Below are positions 9,545-18,513 of a DNA stretch of 64,000 nt, in pieces. This stretch comes from JAUXJB01 sp965226855 (GTDB lineage: Bacteria; Myxococcota_A; UBA9160; SZUA-336): contig CBDDEE010000021.1 in the NCBI GenBank assembly GCA_965226855.1, forward strand, positions 182,554 to 246,553. Direction: 5' to 3'. The stretch's first letter is position 1. The number at the start of each line of letters is the position of its first letter. The translations under genes were made by a program, and so were the position numbers. Below the pieces are notes generated by a model. The model was not told the DNA's origin. It saw only the letters and a program-made list of their open reading frames with translations, and made no database searches.

Positions 9545-10940
9545 GCGGAAGCGACGGGGACGGTATCGAACAGCGATCCGTTGCAGAAGATGTGGCTGTC
9601 GCGCTTCGGGCGCACGGTGGCCGACCATGTGGTGGACGCGGTGGCCGGACGGCTGTCCGCTCCGCTCGTGGGTGCGCAGATAACGCTGGGAGGGCAGAGC
9701 ATCGATCTCTCGGGGACCGGCGATAGCGCGGTTCTCGCGGACGCGATGATCGGCCTCGCCCGGGCCTTTGGGGCGCCGGGCGGTGCCGCGGCGAGCGGCG
9801 TAACCGCGCCGGGCGCATGGCCGGACCGGTACGGCGGCGCTTGGGACAGCCCGGCCGCCAGCGGCGGCTCGCCTGTCCGCTCCGTGACGGGCCGCGAGCT
9901 GCTGCTCGGGAGCTCGTTCCACCTGGCCTTGGACGGCGAGGGCGGCGGCGGTACGGGCCTTTCCGCCTGGGGCCGGGCGACGGTGGGCGGTTTCGACGGC
10001 CAGGGTGAAGCCGAGACGGGCGCCATGCGCATGGACGGAGGAGAGGTGATCACCGGCATCCTCGGCGCGGATGTGCAACGGGGCCGCTGGCTCGCGGGTC
10101 TCGCGCTCTCGGTGAGCGAGGGCGAGGGCACCTTCGAGCAGCCGGAGGCGGGCCACCGGGGGACGATCGAGAGCAACATGACGAGCCTGAACCCCTATCT
10201 GCGTTTCGAGGCGAGCGAGCGGCTCTCCACCTGGGGGCTTCTCGGCTTCGGCACGGGCGGAATGACGATAACCGAGGCGGCCCGGGGCGAGCGCGGCGAG
10301 ACCGTGACCCGGACCGGCATCGAGATGCGCCTCGCCGCCGTTGGCGCGCGGGGCGCGTTGCTGGATGCGGCGACCTCGGGCGGCTTCGACCTCGCGGTCA
10401 AGGCGGACGCGTTCCTGGTCGAGACGGAATGGGAGAAGGTCTCGAACGAGAGGGATACTCAGGCCGGCGCGAGCCGGGTGCGGCTGGTCCTCGAAGGCTC
10501 GCGGGCGGACGCTCATCGCGCACGCGGCCTCGGGCTTCAAGGAATGGGGGGCGAGCGCCTCGGTGCGCCTCGACCCCGGCGCCGAGGGCCGCGGGCTCTC
10601 GTTCAGCCTCGCTCCCACTCTGGGGGCGGCGTCGAACAGCGTGGACCGGCTGTGGTCGCTCCAGGATGCGCGCGGCCTTGCGCCGGAGGGCAAGTTTGTG
10701 GCGGCGCGGAGCCTGGAGGCGCAAATCGGCTACGGGTTCGGCGCCTTCGGCGACCGCGGCCTCGCGAAGCCCTATGCGGGCCTTTCGCTGGGCGAGGGCG
10801 GCGCACGCACCTGGCGCGGGGGCGTGCGCTGGACGCTTGGGCAGAGCCTCGATCTCAGTCTCGAGGGCAGCCGCGACGAGGCCGCCAACGACAACGATCC
10901 GGAACACGGCATCGGTTTCAGGTTGGCCGCGCGGTGGTAG
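9545..10940 (+). pseudogene. autotransporter beta-barrel domain, 5'-truncated with internal deletion
   Basis: The frame starts within SNSDPLQKMWLSRFGRTVAD, the linker before the translocator domain in surface autotransporters. It continues through a Gly-rich barrel (SAWGRATVGGFDGQGEAET, LGADVQRGRWLAGLALS, STWGLLGFGTGG). Near 10500 the frame jumps (LEGSRA to RTLIAHAASG), which fits an internal deletion of roughly 50 codons plus a frame change. The last part ends GIGFRLAARW and stop, the expected terminal strand. The passenger is absent because IS5 sequence abuts at 9545. The family exports a passenger across the outer membrane; here it is non-functional. Confidence 0.75.
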
Positions 10941-11017
10941 GCGCTCGGGGGCCCGGACGGTAGCGGGGAAGCCGGTGCGCATGACAACTTCGGCACGGCG
11001 GCCGGACCCGGGTTCAA

Positions 11018-11105
11018 ATCAGTGCCGTCGCCCATGACCACGGAGAATGTCACGAATCGGACGGTAAAAGCGCCGCCAAAAACGGGACACCGGGTTGCCG
11101 CAAAA
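11018..11105. repeat. family A fragment
   Basis: Contains ATGTCACGAATCGGACGGTAAAAGCGCCGCCAAAAACGGGAC-type sequence, as in the central part of family A (for example 14290-14335). It borders the NmrA-like remnant. Confidence 0.6.
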
Positions 11106-11109
11106 TGCG

Positions 11110-11490
11110 ATACCCGATACCCAGACGCGCGTGGTGGGCAGCCTACGGCGAGAACTACATTCACCTTGACGAGATCGACCTGCTCGTCGAGGGGCATAGC
11201 CGCGGGTGCCGCCCCACGCTCTCGCTCGACAGCCGCACCGCGCGCACCTGGTCCTGGAAGCCTTCGGCAACCTCGGCGACCAGCACCTCGACCGTAGCCG
11301 AGACCAGGTAGCTGGTGCCGGCCACAAAGCGGCACATCCTCGGTGAGATTGACGCTGCGGGCGTGGCGCATTTCGAGCCAGGGTCATTGTCATTCGAGCA
11401 CACCAGTGCGCGCACAGATGCACGTAGCTTCACGATCTCGGCGACCGCCGCACCCCCGACCTGCCCTGTAGCGCCCACGACCAGCATCAT
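11110..11490 (-). pseudogene. NmrA-like NAD(P)-binding protein, N-terminal stub
   Basis: From ATG 11490 the minus frame reads MMLVVGATGQVGGAAV and EIVKLRASVRALV. This is the glycine-rich dinucleotide-binding start of NmrA/atypical SDR proteins. After about 30 codons the similarity stops. The continuing frame (VAGTSYLVSATVEVLVAEV) may come from another gene, and the 3' end meets a family A fragment. Non-functional. Confidence 0.5.
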
Positions 11491-11523
11491 GGTTGAATTT
11501 ACATTGCGCGGAACCCGTCCGGA

Positions 11524-11916
11524 CTATCCTTCCAAGAAGCGTTGCTGCACGTCCTCCGGCAGCGCGACGGTCTGGCCCGTCTGGGTGTCGAGCCAGACCC
11601 AGTGGTGGGTAAAGGCCGCGACCGGCCGCCCGTCCGTCGCGGCAACCACGTCGAACGCCTGGTCAAAGCTGCGCTCGCTCACCTCGAGCGTGCGCACCCG
11701 GATGCTGGCACCCTCGTCCCAGCGCAATGGCGCGCGATAGCGGGCCTCGGTGGCGCGCTGAACGGCGACAATGTGGTCCGGCTTGGAGACGCCGCAGTGC
11801 TCTTCGAAGGCGGCGTAGGCCAGCTCCGTCAGCGCTAAGAGTACGCCGGCGTGAACGAAGCCCGTCGAGGTGTAGGTATCGGTATGACGCGTCGGATAGG
11901 TGATCTGAAAGACCAT
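11524..11916 (-). CDS. acyl-CoA thioesterase (hotdog fold)
   Basis: A 130-aa 4-hydroxybenzoyl-CoA thioesterase/YbgC-like protein. The N-terminal RHTDTYTSTGFVHAGVLLAL carries the catalytic-loop pattern (acidic residue before the long helix). The remaining strands (RYRAPLRWDEGASIRV, SFDQAFDVVA, FTHHWVWLD) fit a hotdog domain of normal length. It probably hydrolyses acyl-CoA thioesters in the cytoplasm. No clear ribosome site precedes ATG 11916. Neighbours are relics, so no operon context remains. Confidence 0.82.
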   Translation of the reverse strand: MVFQITYPTRHTDTYTSTGFVHAGVLLALTELAYAAFEEHCGVSKPDHIVAVQRATEARYRAPLRWDEGASIRVRTLEVSERSFDQAFDVVAATDGRPVAAFTHHWVWLDTQTGQTVALPEDVQQRFLEG

Positions 11917-12010
11917 GTAGTAGCCAGTCTAAGGCTTCGAACCTCTGGTCGGACAGGTTATATCGCAATTCGGTCAGGTTTCGTGTGAGAATAACCCGAG
12001 CATCGCCGGT

Positions 12011-12814
12011 GGTTCTGTCAAGTTCAGCGGGAGAGTGGCAGACTTGGCCGATGAAAAGCGACACGCCGAGCTACCATGGATATCGATTCCCGCCCGAGAT
12101 CATCAGCCACGCCGTATGGCTGTACCATCGATTCTGTGTGAGCTTTCGCGATGTAGAAGATCTCCTGGCCCAACGCGGCATCACGGTGTCCTACGAAGCG
12201 ATCCGGCTTTGGTGCATCCAGTTCGGCTCGGAATACGCTCGCAGGCTCAAGCGTCGACAGGGCCGGCTGGGCGACACATGGCACCTGGACGAGGTCTTCG
12301 TCACCATCCAGGGACAGCGGCACTATCTCTGGCGTGCCGTCGATCAAGATGGCGACGTCATCGACATCCTCGTCCAGTCGCGTCGCGACCGCCGGGCTGC
12401 CAAACGCTTTATCCGCAAGCTGTTGAAGGGTCAGGGGAGTAAGCCCGGGTGGTTGGTCACCGACAAGCTGAGAAGCTACCGGGCTGCGCACCGAGAGGTC
12501 ATGCCGTCCGTCGTCTATAGCACGGAACGGTACGGGATTAATCGCGCTGAAGTCTCCCACCAGCCAACACGGCAACGCGAGCGACAAATGCGACGGTTCA
12601 AATCCCCCGGTCAAGCGCAACGATTCTTGTCAGTGCACGGACTCGTCCGAAACCTTTTCCACGTGGGCCGTCACCTGTTGCGAGCGGAGCATCATCGGGA
12701 GCTACGAGGTCGTTCTTTCCTCATTTGGGATGCAGTCACGATTGCCGCCTGACTCGAGCTGAGACCACGATCCCGAGTACCGTCTCGCTCGAGGAACGCT
12801 AACTTGACAGTACC
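12011..12814 (+). mobile_element. IS6-family insertion sequence, complete
   Basis: An 804-bp element bounded by 14-bp terminal inverted repeats GGTTCTGTCAAGTT (12011-12024) and AACTTGACAGTACC (12801-12814), one mismatch. It encodes one DDE transposase. Flanks TCGCCGGT and TCTCATCG do not form an 8-bp target duplication, so the element has taken part in recombination or a cointegrate event after insertion. Partial copies lie at 21045-21141 (inverted internal piece) and 24846-24963 (right end). Confidence 0.9.
12051..12752 (+). CDS. IS6-family transposase
   Basis: A 233-aa IS26-type transposase. A short N-terminal helix-turn-helix region (VSFRDVEDLLAQRGITVSYE) is followed by the DDE core with HLDEVFVTIQG (first Asp), LVTDKLRSY (second Asp) and HQPTRQRERQMRRFKS (Glu helix). 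All three catalytic residues are present, so the enzyme may be active. The start is the ATG giving MKSDTPSYHGYRF, as in the family; the frame is open upstream through the inverted repeat. Confidence 0.9.
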   Translation: MKSDTPSYHGYRFPPEIISHAVWLYHRFCVSFRDVEDLLAQRGITVSYEAIRLWCIQFGSEYARRLKRRQGRLGDTWHLDEVFVTIQGQRHYLWRAVDQDGDVIDILVQSRRDRRAAKRFIRKLLKGQGSKPGWLVTDKLRSYRAAHREVMPSVVYSTERYGINRAEVSHQPTRQRERQMRRFKSPGQAQRFLSVHGLVRNLFHVGRHLLRAEHHRELRGRSFLIWDAVTIAA

Positions 12815-12825
12815 TCTCATCGGCC

Positions 12826-13190
12826 TCGGGCGTGGTCCGCAAGGCACGCCGGCCGCTCCAGAAGAGCGACCGCCGCGACGCGCTCGAGCTGTGCCACGGC
12901 GTTAGCCGAGGAGTCTATCAGTCGGGGGTGCACGTCCCGGGGCCGGAGATCACCGAACTCCGCATGACCCTCTCGCGTCGACGTCACTTCCTGCGCATCC
13001 AGACCGCCGAGGTCAACGCCGCGAAGCGGCTGCTGCGAGGTGCTGGATGGCCGGGCGGCCAGCAGCACCGGAGCCTCCGGACCGAAGCCGGATGGGACCG
13101 GTTGCTTCAATCCACCGCGGATGTGCCCGCGCTCCGAGGCCACATCCAACGCCACTATCACGTCTGGAAGCAGGCGGTATGCAGCGGGAA
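12826..13190 (+). pseudogene. IS110-family transposase, internal fragment
   Basis: The plus frame reads KSDRRDALELCHGVSRGVY, ELRMTLSRRRHFLRIQTAEV and AAKRLLRGAG, typical of the N-terminal RuvC-like (DEDD) domain of IS110 transposases and the segment just after it. Both the true start and the C-terminal catalytic Ser domain are missing. The left end lies about 12 bp beyond the IS6 inverted repeat, and the right end runs into the antisense 3' end of the nitroreductase. Confidence 0.7.
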
Positions 13191-13822
13191 GCGGATGCCG
13201 CACCGAAGCGGTCGAAGTACGTCGAGTCCTCCGCGGGCCGACGGCGTGCGGGACCGAATCGCCCCTGCGGGAACCCGATCGGCATCATCACCACCACGCC
13301 GTACTCGTCGGGAATGTCGAAGCGCTTGTGCAGCTCCACCTCGAACATCTGGTGCATCGTCGTCAGCGTCGCGCCGAGACCGAGATCCCGGCACGCGAGC
13401 AACATGTTCTGCACGCAGGGATAGATCGCGCCGTAGTTCGGAGGCCCGTACCCGATCCGCTTCTCATCTGGTACCGCGAACGGCCAGTCGCGTAGGCCGC
13501 AAACAAGGAGCACGACGGGTGTCTCGTGGAAATGAGCGATCTGGTAGCGCACCGCCTTCAGCTGTCGCGCAGCGCCGGAGCCCCCGCGGACCTGCACCGG
13601 CCCACCGAACCGATCCTCGATCGCGCGCCGGTAGTGATCTGCAAGAAACTGTTTGCCCTCTGGATCCTGAACCGCGACGAACGCCCACGGCTGCGAGTTC
13701 ATCCCGCTCGCCGCGTGAACTCCCGCGTCGATCACCTTGCGCAGCACCGACAGTGGCACGGGATCGGGCTTGAGCCGCCGCATCGCCCGCACGTTCCGAA
13801 CCAGCTCAAGGAACTCCATCAT
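13013..13822 (-). CDS. nitroreductase-family protein with replaced C-terminus
   Basis: The N-terminal about 205 residues are a normal FMN-dependent nitroreductase. MEFLELVRNVRAMRRLKPDPV and SGMNSQPWAFVAV are the FMN-binding start; YGAIYPCVQNMLLACRDLGLG is the dimer helix; GVVVMMPIGFPQGRFGP and TYFDRFG form the end. Natural proteins stop shortly after DRFG. Here the frame continues about 60 codons into the antisense strand of the IS110 fragment (after about 13198) before a stop at 13013. The core is complete, so activity may be kept with an aberrant tail. Start ATG 13822 or the next ATG 13819. Confidence 0.75.
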   Translation of the reverse strand: MMEFLELVRNVRAMRRLKPDPVPLSVLRKVIDAGVHAASGMNSQPWAFVAVQDPEGKQFLADHYRRAIEDRFGGPVQVRGGSGAARQLKAVRYQIAHFHETPVVLLVCGLRDWPFAVPDEKRIGYGPPNYGAIYPCVQNMLLACRDLGLGATLTTMHQMFEVELHKRFDIPDEYGVVVMMPIGFPQGRFGPARRRPAEDSTYFDRFGAASASRCIPPASRRDSGVGCGLGARAHPRWIEATGPIRLRSGGSGAAGRPAIQHLAAAASRR

Positions 13823-13941
13823 CTCCCTCCCGTCTACGGCCCATCATATCGATCGCGAGGAGGGAGACAACGTTGTCGTCCGGGTTGGTGTCGTGCGGCG
13901 CGAGATGCGTCTTGCCTGTGCCGTTGGCATAGTTCGGGAAC
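13823..13941 (-). other. possible gene fragment upstream of nitroreductase
   Basis: The minus frame from the family A boundary reads FPNYANGTGKTHLAPHD and NPDDNVVSLLAIDMMG, ending at 13806 just inside the nitroreductase start. It looks protein-coding but no family is recognised. Its 5' end is cut by repeat A at 13942. Confidence 0.3.
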
Positions 13942-15480
13942 CCCTTCTTTGCAACGCTCGTCTGGGAGGACGCTGAAAATGTCCCGGTTCGGACGATGAA
14001 AGTGTCCCCAAAACGGGCAAAAATCGCGGGGCGTGCCGGCCCCATTTGGCACTACGTGGCACTACGCGGCACTACGTGGCACAAGAGTGCCCCCTACATG
14101 TAGTAGTGAGGGGGTTCGCCCGCTCTGGCTCTAGGGCGAGCGCCTGGGCTAAAAACCAGCACGATCGGTCTTCCGCACTACACGCGCGTAGTGCCCGGGG
14201 AGCCCTCACCTCCGAAGCGTGCGAGACAGTTGGTGGTCGTGGAGCCGCGCCCCCCGCGCTTGTGTTGTTCGACGTCTGGGAGGACGCTGAAAATATCACG
14301 AATCGGACGGTAAAAGCGCCGCCAAAAACGGGACAAAACGCGGCGCCAGGCGGCATTAGCCGGCCGCAAATTGGCACTACGTGGCACTACGCGGCACAAG
14401 ATCAACCCCTACATGTAAGTGGTGGGGGGGTGTGTGCCCTCTCTTCCGAAGGGGTGTGCATTCTTGGGTTTAGGCCCGATCTGCACCGGGTGCAGGGGGC
14501 CGTGGCGACCTGGGTCAAAACGGGGGAAAACCCGGCGGCCGCGAGGCGCGCAGGAGGGAAACGAGGCGGCATGCAGGGCCCGTGCGGCTGCGCGCGCGGC
14601 ACCCCCTTTTAGGTAGGGGGATTATTTCTCCAGCGCTTTCATCCCACCCCCGCACTACGTGGCACTACGTGGCACAACATCTTTTACCTAGTCGCAGAAG
14701 CAGCTCGGTTCCGGTTCCTCTTCGTCGAACAGGCTCTTCTGGCGAGTGTACGTCGTCAGATCTTCTGGGACCGTTGGGCCGATTTTCTTAGAGAGGGTTC
14801 TCGCTCCCATTTGCGGAATGGCTTCGTGCAGCCGCTCGTGGTTGTAGTACTCGACGAAGCGAGCGAGGGCCTCCATCCGAGATCACCTTTTGCTGTTCAC
14901 CCCGTTGGCACAGTACCGCCGCTAAAACGTGAGCGGCGCTGCGGCGGCTCGAACCCTCGTGGCTGCCCCCGTGCACCTGGGCGTGCGACTGCCTCGGGCG
15001 ATTCAGCTCGCCGGTAACATCTAGTACCCTACGTTGCGTAGGATTTGCGCCACCAGGCGAGCGCCTCGCCCAGACTCTGCCGGTCGATCACCGTGATCGG
15101 CAACCGGGCTCGTGCCGCTCGCTCGCCGGAAGCTGCTCGTACAGCCGCATTGCCGATCTCCGCGTTTTGTCCCGTTTTTAGCGGCGCATTCACCGTCCGA
15201 TTCGTGACGTTTTCACCGTCCTCTGGCGGCCACTGTGCTCGCCGACCCGGAGGTCGTGCGCGGTCTTCTCGCGGGAGCTGGGCTGGATGGCACGACGTGG
15301 CGATCCCAGAGGTCCTTCGAACGCGCATGTACGCGTACATGTAGGGGGCGCTCTTGTGCCACGTAGTGCCACGTAGTGCCAAATGGGGCCGGCTCGTGCG
15401 CCGATTTTGGGCCGTTTTCGGGACACTAGAGTACGCTGCAGGAACAATGGATGCGGGGTGGCCGCCAAACGCTGGCGAGC
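13942..15480. repeat. family A composite repeat, long copy 1
   Basis: About 1.54 kb, nearly identical to 46329-47863. Order: GGACGCTGAAAATGTCCC and GGACGATGAAAGTGTCCC motif pair; 10-bp tandem units TGGCACTACG/CGGCACTACG ending TGGCACAAGA; palindrome CTACATGTAG; a block starting TTGTGCCCTCTCTTCCGAAG; a GGGGGATTATTTCTCCAGCG segment; the antisense transposase tail; a second GTCCGATTCGTGACGTTTTC motif; a final CTACATGTAGGGGG with inverse tandem units (GTGCCACGTA); and CTGCAGGAACAATGGATGCG. The motif pairs resemble the multiple short repeats at IS21-family ends (inference). No full transposase inside. Confidence 0.85.
14688..14876 (-). pseudogene. integrase-core transposase C-terminal tail (repeat A copy 1)
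   Basis: A 62-aa frame, MEALARFVEYYNHERLHEAI then MGARTLSKKIGPTVPE and an acidic EEEPEPSCFCD end. YNHERLHEAI is the C-terminal signature of IS3/IS481-type rve transposases just after the catalytic Glu. Only this tail remains. The same tail occurs at 17080-17268, 29030-29218 and 47071-47259 without visible amino-acid change, and degraded at 38670-38800. Confidence 0.6.
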
Positions 15481-15726
15481 ACACGAAGCGACCGTCCGAT
15501 CGGCCACGTAGTGCCAAATGGGGGCGGCTGGCGCCCGATTTTTGCGCGTTTTGGGGACACTTTCAGCGTCCGAATCGGGACATCTTCAGCGTCCGCTCAG
15601 ATCAGTCCGCTCGATCGCCGTGCTCCCGCTGGACAACCTCGGCAGCCGAGGCGGCGTCCCCTCTCACTTTACAAGTGGTATCGTTATGTGGGGCAGGTCA
15701 TCTTCGCGTAGTTCCCCTCCGCTCGT
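15481..15726. repeat. family A fragments plus adenylate-cyclase scrap
   Basis: Family A motif GTGCCAAATGGGGGCGGCTG and two TTCAGCGTCCG boxes are followed by 15607-15655. That stretch reads IAVLPLDNLGSRG on the plus strand, matching the linker of the broken adenylate cyclase at 62125-62165. No gene. Confidence 0.5.
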
Positions 15727-16476
15727 CTACCATGCGTGCACCGCGCGGCGGAGCGATCGGTATTCGGACTTGAACTGCCTTACGCGATGCCCGTTCCCTC
15801 CCGAGGGGTGCGGAAAGCCGCGGAGGATTCTGGACGACCGGTGGAAGCCAAGATGGGCGAGCGCGTCCTCCACGGCGCGGCCGAGGGGCACAATCAGGGC
15901 GTTGGGCAGCTGTACCAGCTCCGACGGTAGGTTGGCCTTGGCGATCTCGGTGAGCATTCGCGAGTTCCGCACCTTCGGCGAACCGCTGTAGTTCCGCTGG
16001 TCCTTCAGGATGGGGTAACGCAGTACCGACGTGGAATGGAGTCGTTCCGATATGTCACCGAACAGCGCGGCCGTAGTGGCCAGACCCAGACGTTCGGCCA
16101 GCCCGATCTTGTCGAGCATGTCGACCAGATTCCTGCGCATCGGTCCCGCAAACGCCACCCGCCGCCGGATCTCGACGAAGAGCTCCGGGGGTTGCCAACC
16201 TTCGGCAAGGAGTGTCCGGGCTTCTTGGAACGCGAGTACCATCTGCGACAAACCTGGGGTGAGTCCGACAACGACGACTTGAGCATCGGGGGTGACACCG
16301 TGGAGTGGCGCGTAGAATGCCTCCAGCCGACCTTCGCGAGCCATCAGGAAGGCGGAGACGAGTACGTCCGAGGCGGTGGGGACAAGCGGCAGCGAGCGTA
16401 TCGTCTTCTCGTAGTTGTCAAAGCTGCGGTCTAGCGCGGGGGACCTCTTCCCCAGCGGGTATGCGACCCGACTCAT
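15727..16476 (-). CDS. uracil-DNA glycosylase-like protein
   Basis: About 249 aa. The centre has VVVVGLTPGLSQM (position and form of UDG motif 1, GLxPG) and the end has GFPHPSGGNGHRVRQF (equivalent of the UDG HPS motif B). Between them lie long helical stretches. A UDG-like fold protein removing or binding damaged bases is the most likely reading; a dedicated role is unknown. The frame is open to 16542, but the first 22 codons are antisense family A repeat, so ATG 16476 (MSRVAYPLGKRSP) is chosen. The gene stands alone between two long repeat copies. Confidence 0.6.
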   Translation of the reverse strand: MSRVAYPLGKRSPALDRSFDNYEKTIRSLPLVPTASDVLVSAFLMAREGRLEAFYAPLHGVTPDAQVVVVGLTPGLSQMVLAFQEARTLLAEGWQPPELFVEIRRRVAFAGPMRRNLVDMLDKIGLAERLGLATTAALFGDISERLHSTSVLRYPILKDQRNYSGSPKVRNSRMLTEIAKANLPSELVQLPNALIVPLGRAVEDALAHLGFHRSSRILRGFPHPSGGNGHRVRQFKSEYRSLRRAVHAW

Positions 16477-16504
16477 GAGGATCGGCTCGTCGAGAGATAC
16501 GCAC

Positions 16505-17854
16505 CCCAAAACGGGCCAAAATCGGGGCACGAGCCGGCCCATTTGGCACTACGTGGCACTACGCGGCACTACGTGGCACAAGAGTGCCCCCTACATCTAG
16601 TGGTGCACCCCCGCTATCCTAGCCGCGCCCCCGCGCTTGTGTTGTTCGACGTCTGGGAGGACGCTGAAAATATCACGGGCATGGGGCGGGAGCTCGCGCG
16701 CCACGAATCGGACGGTAAAAGCGCCGCCAAAAACGGGACAAAACGCGGCGCCAGGCGAGCATTAGCCGGCCGCAATTGGCACTACGCGGCACTACGTGGC
16801 ACAAGATCAACCCCTACATGTAGTGGTGGGGGGTTGTGCCCTCTCTTCCGAAGGGGTGTGCATTCTTGGGTTTAGGCCCGATCTGCACCGGGTGCAGGGG
16901 GCCGTGGCGACCTGGGTCAAAACGGGGGAAAACCCGGCGGCCGCGAGGCGCGCAGGAGGGAAACGAGGCGGCATGCAGGGCCCGTGCGGCTGCGCGCGCG
17001 GCACCCCCTTTTAGGTAGGGGGATTATTTCTCCAGCGCTTTCATCCCACCCCCGCACTACGTGGCACAACATCTTTTACCTAGTCGCAGAAGCAGCTCGG
17101 TTCCGGTTCCTCTTCGTCGAACAGGCTCTTCTGGCGAGTGTACGTCGTCAGATCTTCTGGGACCGTTGGGCCGATTTTCTTAGAGAGGGTTCTCGCTCCC
17201 ATTTGCGGAATGGCTTCGTGCAGCCGCTCGTGGTTGTAGTACTCGACGAAGCGAGCGAGGGCCTCCATCCGAGATCACCTTTTGCTGTTCACCCCGTTGG
17301 CACAGTACCGCCGCTAAAACGTGAGCGGCGCTGCGGGCGGCTCGAACCCTCGTGGCTGCCCCCGTGCACCTGGGCGTGCGACTGCCTCGGGCGATTCAGC
17401 TCGCCGGTAACATCTAGTACCCTACGTTGCGTAGGATTTGCGCCACCAGGCGAGCGCCTCGCCCAGACTCTGCCGGTCGATCACCGTGATCGGCAACCGG
17501 GCTCGTGCCGCTCGCTCGCCGGAAGCTGCTCGTACAGCCGCATTGCCGATCTCCGCGTTTTGTCCCGTTTTTAGCGGCGCATTCACCGTCCGATTCGTGA
17601 CGTTTTCACCGTCCTCTGGCGGCCACTGTAGCTCGCCGACCCGGAGGTCGTGCGCGGTCTTCTCGCGGGAGCTGGGCTGGATGGCACGACGTGGCGATCC
17701 CAGAGGTCCTTCGAACGCGCATGTACGCGTACATGTAGGGGGCGCTCTTGTGCCACGTAGTGCCACGTAGTCCACGTAGTGCCAAATGGGGCCGGCTCGT
17801 GCGCCGATGTTGGCCCGTTTTCGGGACACTAGAGTACGCTGCAGGAACAATGGA
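16505..17854. repeat. family A composite repeat, long copy 2
   Basis: Same order of blocks as the copy at 13942-15480, but the first third is shortened (CTACATCTAG palindrome, then directly to the GCGCTTGTGTTGTTCGACGT block) with a small insertion GGCATGGGGCGGGAGCTCGC. It ends after the GCAGGAACAATGGATG block. It is separated from copy 1 only by the UDG-like gene. Confidence 0.85.
17080..17268 (-). pseudogene. integrase-core transposase tail (repeat A copy 2)
   Basis: A 62-aa tail identical in amino acids to that at 14688-14876 (FVEYYNHERLHEAI). It is only the post-catalytic tail and not functional. Confidence 0.6.
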
Positions 17855-17867
17855 TGAGATGTAGGGG

Positions 17868-18180
17868 GTACTCTTGTGCCACGTAGTGCCAAATGGGGGC
17901 GGCTGGCGCCCGATTTTTTGCGCGTTTTGGGGACACTTTCAGCGTCCGAATCGGGACATCTTCAGCGTCCGCTCAGAGCAGAGCCCACCGTGGCACTTAG
18001 CGGCACCTCGTGGCACAAGAATTCGGCCACTAGATGCCACTAGATGTAGTCGATTTGCGGGCAGCTGCGGGAACAGTGCGGCGCTGTCTGGAGAACGCTC
18101 TTCAAGCTCGCGGCCGGGCAAGGAGCCTAGTGCGTGTGATTATCACCATTCGTGCCACGTAGTGCCACTATAACTCGCAC
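17868..18180. repeat. family A partial repeats
   Basis: Two short pieces: GTGCCACGTAGTGCCAAATG with TTTCAGCGTCCG boxes (17876-17975), and tandem units TGGCACTTAG/CGGCACCTCG/TGGCACAAGA with CCACTAGATG palindromes (17990-18050). A further GTGCCACGTAGTGCCACTAT lies near 18155. The 18060-18150 part is unassigned. Confidence 0.55.
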
Positions 18181-18294
18181 TCCGGGCCGCGCGGCACCCC
18201 GTTCTCTGAGCCGGAAACTCGTCCGAACCGTGCCATTAAACCTGTCCCCTCAGAGCCGCGTCCCGTTAGACGGAAGTCCCACTAGGATCCTTAG

Positions 18295-18513
18295 GTCTTC
18301 TCCCGCCCAAAGGAAGAACTTGACAAGAATCGAGAGATTCTTCGGGTCGAGGGCGCTCGGTTCATTACCTACGATGAGCTGATCGACAACGCCGAAAGCA
18401 GCTACGCTGAGTACCTGGAGCGACATCAAAAGGCACGGCGCCTCGTCGACCTAGACGTTCCGCTCGTGGCCCGGACTGGCGGGCGGAAGCGCGTGTCATG
18501 GACGATGCTCTGA
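18295..18513 (+). pseudogene. C-terminal fragment of a DUF4263 (Shedu-type) nuclease-like protein
   Basis: An open frame without start codon reads FSRPKEELDKNREILR, ARFITYDELIDNAES and YAEYLERHQKARRL, stop TGA 18511-18513. The ITYDELxxxA ending after a hydrophobic strand is characteristic of DUF4263/Shedu anti-phage nucleases; only this C-terminal part is present and the catalytic centre is absent. The stop overlaps the next ATG (18498) by 16 bp, so the two were probably co-translated. Assignment rests on a short motif. Confidence 0.35.

Noticed and set aside
9419..10963. 514-aa plus ORF as an intact autotransporter
   Set aside because: Its first 42 codons are antisense IS5 and its last third is out of frame after an internal deletion.
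10772..11371. 199-aa minus ORF
   Set aside because: Spans the autotransporter end, a family A fragment and the NmrA region in a frame with no protein signal.
14041..14110. CRISPR array from the repeated TGGCACTACG units
   Set aside because: Units are contiguous 10-mers with no unique spacers and no cas genes nearby; not a CRISPR.
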